DNA of 46,733 bases from the NCBI GenBank assembly GCA_964625525.1, contig CAZVEE010000021.1, positions 1 through 46,733 on the forward strand. The letters run 5' to 3'. Positions 1 through 7,334 of the stretch are shown piece by piece. Below the pieces are notes generated by a model. That model made no database searches and was not told the DNA's origin. It saw only the letters and a list, made by a program, of their open reading frames with translations. The translations under genes and the position numbers were made by a program. The DNA is from CAZVEE01 sp964625525 (GTDB taxonomy: Bacteria; Pseudomonadota; Alphaproteobacteria; JAJFIK01). The stretch's first letter is position 1, and each line of letters opens with the position of its first letter.

Positions 1-906
1 CCGACTTCTGCTCTGCTTGTGGCCATCTTCCTGGAGGAGGCGGGCGTGCCTACTGGCGTGTTCAACCTGGTGTACGGTGACGGCCCCACCGTGGTGGCTG
101 CCATCTCCGCGCATCCGGGCATCGACATGGTGTCCTTCACCGGCTCGACCCGCGCCGGTATCGAAGTCGCGCGTGCGGCTGCACCGACCGTTAAGCGCGT
201 GGCGCAGGAACTGGGCGGCAAGTCGGCCAACATCATCCTGGATGACGCCGATTTCGAAAAGGCGGTGTCCCGCGACACCATCTCGGTCATGACCAATTCC
301 GGCCAGTCTTGTAACGCGCCCACCCGCATGCTCGTGCCGCTCGACCGCATGGACGAGGCGGCCGCCATCGCCAAGGCAGCGGCCGAGAAAGTGGCCGTTG
401 GTGATCCGCAGGCTGACGAGACCCGCATGGGCCCCGTCGTCTCCGAGACCCAGTGGGGCAAGATCCAAGATCTGATCGAAAAGGGCATCTCCGAGGGCGC
501 CACACTCGTGACCGGCGGTACCGGCAAGCCGGAAGGGGTCAATCTGGGCTATTTCGTCCGCCCCACGGTCTTTGCCGATGTGACCAATGACATGATCATC
601 GCGCGCGAAGAGATCTTCGGGCCGGTGCTCGCCATTATCGGCTACACGGATGATGCAGATGCGGTGCGCATTGCCAATGACACGGACTACGGCCTGTCCG
701 GCTACGTCACCGGCGGTGATATCGATCGGGCGCGCGGTGTGGCCGAGCAATTGCGGGCCGGTAATGTCCATGTGAATGGCAGCGGCGCCGACTTCAAAGC
801 GCCCTTTGGCGGCTACAAACAATCCGGCAATGGCCGCGAATGGGGCGTCTTCGGTTTCGAAGAGTTCCTGGAAGTCAAAGCCATCATGGGCTTCACCAAG
901 CGCTGA
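1..906 (+). CDS. Aldehyde dehydrogenase family protein, 5'-truncated by window edge
   Basis: C-terminal ~300 residues of an NAD(P)-dependent aldehyde dehydrogenase (family length ~480-500); the frame is open to base 1, so the N-terminal part of the Rossmann domain lies outside the window. Counting from the GTG at 19, visible motifs are FTGSTRAG (40-47), the general-base Glu in ELGGKS (E64), the catalytic Cys in NSGQSC (C98), EEIFGPV, and the C-terminal PFGGYKQSG motif. All catalytic residues present in this part are intact. Substrate cannot be told from the sequence. The gene ends at a strong hairpin terminator shared with the converging glycosidase gene. The family call is secure; a role in oxidising aldehydes from lipid or alcohol breakdown is only inferred from the lipid-related neighbours. 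Confidence 0.93.
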   Translation, partial: PTSALLVAIFLEEAGVPTGVFNLVYGDGPTVVAAISAHPGIDMVSFTGSTRAGIEVARAAAPTVKRVAQELGGKSANIILDDADFEKAVSRDTISVMTNSGQSCNAPTRMLVPLDRMDEAAAIAKAAAEKVAVGDPQADETRMGPVVSETQWGKIQDLIEKGISEGATLVTGGTGKPEGVNLGYFVRPTVFADVTNDMIIAREEIFGPVLAIIGYTDDADAVRIANDTDYGLSGYVTGGDIDRARGVAEQLRAGNVHVNGSGADFKAPFGGYKQSGNGREWGVFGFEEFLEVKAIMGFTKR

Positions 907-943
907 TTGACCCATCCCGGACAATAACCGGATAGTAAGAAGA

Positions 944-970
944 GGGGCGCTCCACGAGCGCCCCTTTTTT
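944..970. terminator. Rho-independent terminator, probably bidirectional
   Basis: A 9-bp perfect GC-rich stem (GGGGCGCTC / GAGCGCCCC, 944-952 and 956-964) with a 3-nt loop is followed on the plus strand by six T residues (965-970), 38 bases after the aldehyde dehydrogenase stop. Read on the minus strand the stem is followed by TCTTCTTAC, so it may also stop transcripts from the converging glycosidase operon. Confidence 0.9.
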
Positions 971-978
971 AGGGCGTT

Positions 979-1006
979 GTTTCAATGATCTGGTCTTCAT
1001 TGAAAC
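979..1006. repeat. 10-bp inverted repeat downstream of the GH31 gene
   Basis: GTTTCAATGA (979-988) and TCATTGAAAC (997-1006) form a perfect 10-bp stem with an 8-nt loop, lying 4 bases past the glycosidase stop codon. There is no T-run on the minus strand after it, so it is not a canonical intrinsic terminator. It could be a transcript-stabilising 3' hairpin acting with the neighbouring terminator. Confidence 0.6.
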
Positions 1007-1010
1007 GGCT

Positions 1011-3212
1011 TTAGTCACGGGTCTGGAAACAGCTTAACAGTGCCCGGCGTCCTGGCGCTTCGGCCCGCACGAACACTGGCGGTTGCCCCAGGGGCGCGGG
1101 CACGCTGTGCCGACCCGCCCCATAGGCCGTGCCGGACCAGCCATGGATCCAGCCGCCATCCGGCAGCACTGCTGTCACCTCATCCGTCTGCGGATCGAGC
1201 ACTGGCACCACCATCAGATCAGACCCCAGCATGAACTGTTCATAATGCATCTGGTGAAAGGCTGGATCTCTTGGATAGTGCAGCATGGGATGGCGCACCA
1301 AAGGCCAGCCTTGCTCGGCCATATCTTGCGCCAGGGCGTCGCGATAGGGCGCAAGGCAGGCGAACAGCCCCGCCATATGGGCGAAATGGGTTAGTGTCTG
1401 CGCATCCGAATGGAACTGGTGATTGTTGTCCGGCTGATTGCCCTCATGGGTGCGGAAGGCGGGCGTGAAAGCGGTCAGTTCCGCCCAGCGCATGAACAGC
1501 TCTTTCGATCGGTGGTAGTTCCGAATCGGACTGGTGATGGTCGTGTAGCCACCAATATCCGCATGATTGAGCCCATAGCCGGAGATCCCGCTGCTCGTCA
1601 GTCCCGTGACGACCGTCTTCAGCCCGTCCATGGCATCCCAGGTCACCATTTGGTCCCCGAGCCAGAAAAATGCGGCATCTGCTTGCGCCCGCGCATAGCC
1701 CGCCCGGTGAAAGACAAAGGCCTCGTCAAGGGCCAGTTCCGTCAGGACATCTCGATTGAGCTGGGCCCAGAGATCTGGGTACTGATTGTGAAAGGCGGCC
1801 GGCGCATCTGGCCCGATCGGCATGGCCTCGCCGAAATCCGCCATCCAGCCGCTGGCGCCCACGCCCGCCACTTCCTCGCGGATCACCGCCTTGTACCACG
1901 CCACCGCCTCGGGATTGGCCAGATCGATCAGGGCGGCGGGGAAGGTGATGGTGAGCATGATCGGCTCGCCCGTTTCATCCGCAACCAGAAAGCCCAGCTC
2001 CTTGGCTTCCTGGAACAGGTTGCGCCGCTCGCCGCCTGCGGCGCTCACATCCACCAAAAACGGATTGACATAAGTCAGCACCCGGATGCCGTCCGCTTCC
2101 AAATCCGCCACCAATTGCTCCCAACCCGGATAGCGCTCCCGGTCGAGCGTCCAACTCCACCACAGCTGCTTGCCGAAATCGGTGACGCGCTGGCCCACCC
2201 AGTCTTGCAACCATACCGCCGCTATCGGCACACCCGCCTCTTGGGCCGCCGCAACACGGGCACGGACAATCTCGGTACCACCTTGCAGGCCCAGAATAGC
2301 CCCTTGTCCGGCCCAGACCGGGCCCGCCCGCATGCGCCCCATCGCGGCCGTATACTCAGAAATCACGTCAAGCGGTGTCGCGCCGCCCAGAAAGCCGCCT
2401 TCAAGCACAGGACTAAGCGCCGTGACCGTGAACCGCTCATCTGCTCGCAGATCGAAAATCGCTGGTTCATAGCGGCTCAGAAACAGGCCTGTGGCGTTCT
2501 GCGTCACCATCATCGGCACCGGCGCATAGCTGGTGTACCAGCTTCCGCCTGATCCGCTGTGCAGCAGGTCCGCGACGACACTGAGCGGTTGCAGGCCCCG
2601 GCCGATGCCTTGCTCCGTCACCAGAACAGGGAGGCGTTGACCCTTGAGATTGGCGAAACTGTATTGGGTCCCCAAGCCGAAAAAGCCCTCGTCGGCTGTG
2701 CTCGAGCCCATGAGGATCAGCCGGTTGGCACCGTCCCCCTCCAGCGCACCGGTGAAGGCCAGATGCCCGGTCGTCTTGGCCGCAAACCGCAGCGTATAGG
2801 GCACAGATCCATCGGTGCAGGCGAAGGTTCCGGTCAAAGTCAAACCATCGGCCGTGAGCGTTGCCGCCTCGATGGTTTGATCCGTACAGGTCTCGTGAAT
2901 GAGATCATTGAGGCGCGTCATGCCGCGCCCTTGCGCATACTGGGCCGTGGCGCGCGCCGCGCCGGCGAAGCTCTCGCCCGGGCGAGAGGCGAAGACGGTT
3001 TGCCCGCCGACTCGCGTCACCTGAAACTGGGCCTCGGTCCCGCCCTGCAACTCCACTCGAAACCCGCCCAGCCGCCAGTCACCGGCAAGCCCATCGGCTA
3101 GGCTGAGCGTGCCCACCGGCACCGGGGCATAATAGGGCGGGCGCAACCACCACGCGGCCACGGCCGCCAGGAGCAGCATGATGCCGCCCATCCACAGGAT
3201 CCAGCGGCGCAT
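1011..3212 (-). CDS. GH31 glycosidase, sulfoquinovosidase-like, membrane-anchored
   Basis: Glycoside hydrolase family 31, closest by eye to the YihQ sulfoquinovosidase group. An N-terminal hydrophobic segment (about residues 4-23) suggests a signal anchor with the enzyme in the periplasm, unlike cytoplasmic YihQ. The TIM barrel spans about 300-610. The nucleophile is D459 (in WMADFGE) and the acid/base D520 (in LGDQ); RTHEGN (587-592) is also conserved. Of the YihQ substrate residues Q262, Q288, R301, W304 and Y508, four are kept (Q310, Q336, W352, Y556), but the sulfonate-binding Arg is Gln (Q349; codon CAG at 2168-2166). The enzyme is therefore predicted to be an active retaining alpha-glycosidase with a non-sulfonated or otherwise altered substrate. 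The ATG has a good AAGGAG site 7 bases upstream and lies 18 bases after the cyclase stop, which suggests cotranscription. Confidence 0.88.
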   Translation of the reverse strand: MRRWILWMGGIMLLLAAVAAWWLRPPYYAPVPVGTLSLADGLAGDWRLGGFRVELQGGTEAQFQVTRVGGQTVFASRPGESFAGAARATAQYAQGRGMTRLNDLIHETCTDQTIEAATLTADGLTLTGTFACTDGSVPYTLRFAAKTTGHLAFTGALEGDGANRLILMGSSTADEGFFGLGTQYSFANLKGQRLPVLVTEQGIGRGLQPLSVVADLLHSGSGGSWYTSYAPVPMMVTQNATGLFLSRYEPAIFDLRADERFTVTALSPVLEGGFLGGATPLDVISEYTAAMGRMRAGPVWAGQGAILGLQGGTEIVRARVAAAQEAGVPIAAVWLQDWVGQRVTDFGKQLWWSWTLDRERYPGWEQLVADLEADGIRVLTYVNPFLVDVSAAGGERRNLFQEAKELGFLVADETGEPIMLTITFPAALIDLANPEAVAWYKAVIREEVAGVGASGWMADFGEAMPIGPDAPAAFHNQYPDLWAQLNRDVLTELALDEAFVFHRAGYARAQADAAFFWLGDQMVTWDAMDGLKTVVTGLTSSGISGYGLNHADIGGYTTITSPIRNYHRSKELFMRWAELTAFTPAFRTHEGNQPDNNHQFHSDAQTLTHFAHMAGLFACLAPYRDALAQDMAEQGWPLVRHPMLHYPRDPAFHQMHYEQFMLGSDLMVVPVLDPQTDEVTAVLPDGGWIHGWSGTAYGAGRHSVPAPLGQPPVFVRAEAPGRRALLSCFQTRD

Positions 3213-3230
3213 GCGTGTTCTCCTTCAAGG

Positions 3231-5279
3231 TCAGGCGGGCTGATTATCCATCCGCGCCAGATAGGCCTTGGCCCGCCCCATGGCCATCACCGGGAAATAA
3301 TGTCGATAAAGATTATAGTTGATCATGAAGCCGCGCGACAACTCCGTGGACTGGTAGAGGTCCTCGTCCAGCCCATCGCGATTGAGATTGATCCGGGCGC
3401 CCAGGCCATAGCCGGGAAAGCCGGTGCCGGTGAATTCCGGTTCGTCCCAGGTGCCGTCCTGTTGGCGGCTCATAAGGTAATCAAGCCCGCGCCGGATCGC
3501 GTCTTCGTCCTGCGCCCGCTCCACCGCCAATAGGCCCATGAGCGCCCAGGCGGTTTGCGAGGCGGTCGACTTGCCCTTGCCTGCCAGGGAGGCGTCCATG
3601 TAAGAGCCGCAGGTCTCGCCCCAGCCCCCATCCTCATTTTGATAGTTGACGAGCCAGTCTGCCGCCTCGTGAATATACGGGTACTGCATATTCTCACCCA
3701 GCGCCTTCAGGGCCGGTAGGGCTGCGCCAGTGCCGTAAATGTAATTCACGCCCCAGCGGCCCCACCAACTGCCGTCGCGTTCTTGCTCACTGCGCAGAAA
3801 GGCAAAGCCGCGTGCCACCGCCATATGATCGCGGGTGTAACCAAGCGCCGCCAGCGCTTCCAGCACATGGGCGGTTACGTCCACGCTCGGCGGGTCCAGC
3901 GCCTCGCCGAAATCACAGAACGGGATTTTGGTCAGGAGTGTGCGGTCATTGTCCTTGTCAAAGGCGCCCCAGCCGCCATTCTCCGATTGCATGGCCAAGG
4001 TCCACGCCACCGCCCGGTCAATGGCTTCCGGCAGGCCGTTATCTTTCCAATAGGGATCATCTTTGTACGGGGCCAGAACGATCAGGGCGACGGCGGTATC
4101 ATCCAGGTCCGGATAACACGCGTTTTCATACTCAAAGGCCCAGCCACCCGGTTCCACATCCGGCAACTTCATGGACCAGTCGCCCTTGGTCCGCACTTCA
4201 TTGGCCAACAGCCAGGCAATGGCCTTATCCACCTGCGCCCGGTGCTCTGCGTCTTTTTCCGTGTCCTGAAGCGATAACAGCGTCAGCACCGTGTCCCACA
4301 CAGGCGACACGCTGGCCTGAATATAGGTGGCGCCATTTTTCTCATAGGCCCAGCGCGGGTCTTCAAGCGCCGCGAGCCCGCGCGCCATGACCGGATGAGA
4401 CAGCGGATAGCCCTCATTGTGGATGGCCATCAGGCCATAGATCCAGGGTGGCTGGATCCCGCCCCACACGCCATCCGCATCTTGGTGCTTGATGATCCAT
4501 TCCAGGCTGCGGGCGATCGAGGCCTCGCGCCCCGGTGTCGCGCCCCAATCTTGCAAACGGTGCAGGATCCGGTCTGCACTGAGGAAAAACCACTCCCAGG
4601 TGAACCGCTTTGGGTCTTTCGGATAGGAGAAGTCGAACCGGTCCCGTCCGTCCGGGAATAATTCATCAAGCGTGGCATTCCCTGGCAGCGGTCGCACCGG
4701 CCGGCGGGCGCTCAATACGGCAATGGGCATGAGCGTGGCGCGCGCCCATTGCGCGAAGTTGTAAATGGAGAAGGGAAACCAAAGGGGAAAGCGGATCACT
4801 TCGGGTGGAATATTGGGCGTATGCTCCCACGGCCACACGCCGATCAGCGCCAACCAATATTTCGTGAACACTCGCACATGGCGCAGACCTCCGCGCGCCA
4901 GAATCCAGTCGCGCGCCCGCACCAATCGCTCGTCATCCATCGCAAAGCCAGCGCAGCGCAGCGCCGCATAGCATTCCACCGTGGTGTTGATGTCGCCGGC
5001 GGGCGCGTCGTGATAGATGCCCCAGGAGCCGTCCGCACGCTGCTCATTCAGCAATGACTGGACGAGCCCGGACCATTGCGCATGATCCCGCAAGTTCAGG
5101 AAATGCAGCGCCAGGATCCACTGCGCTTCCATGCAGGAATTGGACTGAAGCTTACCAACCCAAAAGCCCTGGTCACTTTGGCGTGTCATGGACCACGCCA
5201 CGCCGCCGCCGATGGCGGTGTCCAGCTTGGCGGCTAGAGCCCGTCGATCCGTTGCCGGGGTTACAAATGCGTCGCTCAC
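3231..5279 (-). CDS. shc: Squalene-hopene cyclase
   Basis: Membrane-associated class II triterpene cyclase that folds squalene into hopene/hopanol, the committed step of hopanoid synthesis. Length 682 aa is normal for proteobacterial enzymes. The protonating DxDDTA motif is present as DLDDTA (391-396), and repeated QW-type motifs (for example RADGSWG near 81-87, DADGVWG near 267-273, and ENGGWGAFD and EDGGWGE further on) mark the alpha-barrel repeats. The acidic motif excludes an oxidosqualene cyclase, which carries a DCTAE-type motif. The start is GTG at 5279 with a weak GGGA site. It lies 87 bases after the fusion gene and 18 before the glycosidase, all in one direction. No squalene-synthesis (hpnCDE) or side-chain (hpnG/H) genes are in the window, which is unusual because they often cluster with shc. 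Confidence 0.97.
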   Translation of the reverse strand: MSDAFVTPATDRRALAAKLDTAIGGGVAWSMTRQSDQGFWVGKLQSNSCMEAQWILALHFLNLRDHAQWSGLVQSLLNEQRADGSWGIYHDAPAGDINTTVECYAALRCAGFAMDDERLVRARDWILARGGLRHVRVFTKYWLALIGVWPWEHTPNIPPEVIRFPLWFPFSIYNFAQWARATLMPIAVLSARRPVRPLPGNATLDELFPDGRDRFDFSYPKDPKRFTWEWFFLSADRILHRLQDWGATPGREASIARSLEWIIKHQDADGVWGGIQPPWIYGLMAIHNEGYPLSHPVMARGLAALEDPRWAYEKNGATYIQASVSPVWDTVLTLLSLQDTEKDAEHRAQVDKAIAWLLANEVRTKGDWSMKLPDVEPGGWAFEYENACYPDLDDTAVALIVLAPYKDDPYWKDNGLPEAIDRAVAWTLAMQSENGGWGAFDKDNDRTLLTKIPFCDFGEALDPPSVDVTAHVLEALAALGYTRDHMAVARGFAFLRSEQERDGSWWGRWGVNYIYGTGAALPALKALGENMQYPYIHEAADWLVNYQNEDGGWGETCGSYMDASLAGKGKSTASQTAWALMGLLAVERAQDEDAIRRGLDYLMSRQQDGTWDEPEFTGTGFPGYGLGARINLNRDGLDEDLYQSTELSRGFMINYNLYRHYFPVMAMGRAKAYLARMDNQPA

Positions 5280-5366
5280 GGTTTGGTTCCCGCTGCCGTT
5301 GATGGGTGTTCGCCGTGGGTAAAGCCTGCGGCGGCAAAAATCAATCGGCGACCGGATCCGGCGCGA

Positions 5367-7286
5367 TCACGCCAGTGTGGCCTTGACCCCCGGCGGCAAC
5401 CCCCGACGGGCCGGGTTGGCGGCGAAACAGTCGCGCAGTGCCACGCCCAACTGGGAGAAGACGGCCTGCCAGTCTGCCTCCGGCGTGTCCAGGCGACGCA
5501 GATGCACCATCAGGCTGCACCCCATGCCCACGCACAGGCCGTCGAGAAAATCATCGAGATCTTCGCTGCGCAGATCACCCAGCACCGTGTGTCCGAAAAT
5601 CAGCTTCCGGCGCATCTCATGACGATCTATGGCGAAGGGGGCGAGATAGAAGAACTTCCGGCCCTCCACGCTGATACCCACTTGCGGTGAGTCGTTGGTG
5701 AAATCCTCTGCCGTCTGAAGGCTGCTGCCCGCGCCGTTCACGCCGTCCGTCTCCATGCGCTGGACCAGGATGTCGAGCAGCGCCCGGCCCAGAATGATGC
5801 CCGTATCCTCCAGCACCACATGGCTTGACGACAGCTTCGTGGCGCGGAACGTCAGATCAAGGCTCAAACCCGCCTTCTGGGCGATGGCGTCCAACAGGCG
5901 GGGCAGGGCATCAACGCTGATGGACGGTGCTACATCCACATCCACGGTCACGGCGGGCGTGTTGCTGAACCGCACTTTCAGGCGGGTTTCGCTTTCCGCG
6001 GTTAGGCGCGCCACCTCCGCATGAGTGGTCGAGACGCTTTCAGTAACAAGCGAGCCTTCGCCTTGCGCATAGCTGCGGCTGGAGCCCGTATCGGGCTCGG
6101 CTGCGGGGGCGGGCGCCTCACCCTGATGGGGATAGAGGCGCGACAATGCGATGCCCAGGGCCCGGAACACGCCTTCCCAGGTATGGTGCGGGTCTTCGAA
6201 CGTGCAGATCCGCACGTCGATCCGCGCTGGGATGGCGGCGGCAAGGCCCTCAAGCAGCGCCGTCAGTGGTGCCCCCGAGGTGATCTGTTCACAGCGCGAG
6301 GTCAGGACCAGATCTCGGTCTAAGGTCGCGACCGTTTCCAGCGTGACGCCCGGCGCGGCATCCAGATCAACCGCCACTTCCGCGCTGCCATCATCGATCA
6401 TGCCGAGCGCGGCCGTGCGCCGGGCCTGTGCGGGCAGGGCGCCGATGGCGGCGCCCACGGTCCGCCCCAGATCTTGCCAATCCGTGTTCGGCCAATCGAG
6501 CGTGATGCCGGTGCCCAGGCGCCAGGCAATATGCTCGATCATATGGCTGACGAAATCATTCGGGCTGTGAATGCGCTTTTCGCGCACCGCGCCTGGATGC
6601 AAGGCGACCTGCGGGGCGGTGAAGGCTGTGTAAATCACATGCGCCACGCCCGCCGCTTCATGCTCCGAAACGCTCGCAGCGCCCGTGGCGACAGCGATCA
6701 CAGAGGCGCCCGCGTCGCGTCCGGCCCGGGCGCCCGGGATGGCATCTTCGACCACCACGCACTGTGCCGGCGCCACGCCCAGCACTTTCGCGCCGTAGAG
6801 GTAAGGGTCCGGCGCAGGTTTCTTGCGCACCCCCTCAATGTCATTCCCGACAATGGCGTCAAAGGCATCGCGAATGCCACTCCGGGTCAGCGCCCCTTCG
6901 ATGATTGGCGTGACATTGTTGGACACCACCGCCAGTTTCAATCCGGCCGCCCGCGCCGCCGCGAGCACCTCTGGCACATTGGGGTTCAGCGGATAGACCT
7001 CGCTTTCCCGGCGCAGATCGTATTCGGACAACAGGTCCGCCATCTCCTCCGATGACAGTGACACGCCCGCCGCCTCCGCTAGAAACGGCCAGAAGTCCTC
7101 ACTGCTCAGATGAAACCCTTTGCGGATTGTCGCCGGGGTCAGGGTGACCGCCCGCCCCGCCCGTGCGCTCAGCAGCGGCTCGCAAATACGCAGGTCCAGG
7201 GCCAGTGAATCGATCAGGACACCATCCATATCCCACAGCATGGCCTGGGTGCCGGTGGGCAGGCGCAAATAGGTCAGGTCGATCAT
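5367..7286 (-). CDS. HAD phosphatase fused to two tandem IGPD (HisB)-like domains
   Basis: A 639-aa three-domain fusion. Residues 1-225 are a HAD hydrolase of the beta-phosphoglucomutase type with complete motifs: DMDG (D19, D21), SNN (122-124), KKPAPDP (K156) and VVEDA (E180, D181). Residues ~235-385 and ~424-639 each resemble imidazoleglycerol-phosphate dehydratase, joined by an Ala/Pro/Ser linker. Domain 1 keeps the HM motif (H248) and the second metal motif HHxxE (H367, H368, E371), but the first HHxxED is NTDWQD (267-272), and the usual first strand appears missing. Domain 2 keeps the N-terminal ET (E433) and part of the first motif (H489, E493, D494), but DHM is ALP (460-462) and the second HHxxE is EADWQ (603-607). 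The losses are complementary. E. coli HisB differs: its phosphatase is another HAD class and its IGPD is single. Function unknown; a canonical histidine role is doubtful. AAGGA lies 12 bases before the ATG; the HisD-like gene is 48 bases upstream. Confidence 0.82.
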   Translation of the reverse strand: MIDLTYLRLPTGTQAMLWDMDGVLIDSLALDLRICEPLLSARAGRAVTLTPATIRKGFHLSSEDFWPFLAEAAGVSLSSEEMADLLSEYDLRRESEVYPLNPNVPEVLAAARAAGLKLAVVSNNVTPIIEGALTRSGIRDAFDAIVGNDIEGVRKKPAPDPYLYGAKVLGVAPAQCVVVEDAIPGARAGRDAGASVIAVATGAASVSEHEAAGVAHVIYTAFTAPQVALHPGAVREKRIHSPNDFVSHMIEHIAWRLGTGITLDWPNTDWQDLGRTVGAAIGALPAQARRTAALGMIDDGSAEVAVDLDAAPGVTLETVATLDRDLVLTSRCEQITSGAPLTALLEGLAAAIPARIDVRICTFEDPHHTWEGVFRALGIALSRLYPHQGEAPAPAAEPDTGSSRSYAQGEGSLVTESVSTTHAEVARLTAESETRLKVRFSNTPAVTVDVDVAPSISVDALPRLLDAIAQKAGLSLDLTFRATKLSSSHVVLEDTGIILGRALLDILVQRMETDGVNGAGSSLQTAEDFTNDSPQVGISVEGRKFFYLAPFAIDRHEMRRKLIFGHTVLGDLRSEDLDDFLDGLCVGMGCSLMVHLRRLDTPEADWQAVFSQLGVALRDCFAANPARRGLPPGVKATLA

Positions 7287-7334
7287 GGCGGGCCGTATCC
7301 TTATGGAAAAAGCGGGGGGCGGGGGCGGGTCAGG

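Noticed and set aside
3231..5279. Oxidosqualene (sterol) cyclase
   Set aside because: The acidic motif is DLDDTA, the squalene-hopene type, not the DCTAE type of sterol cyclases.
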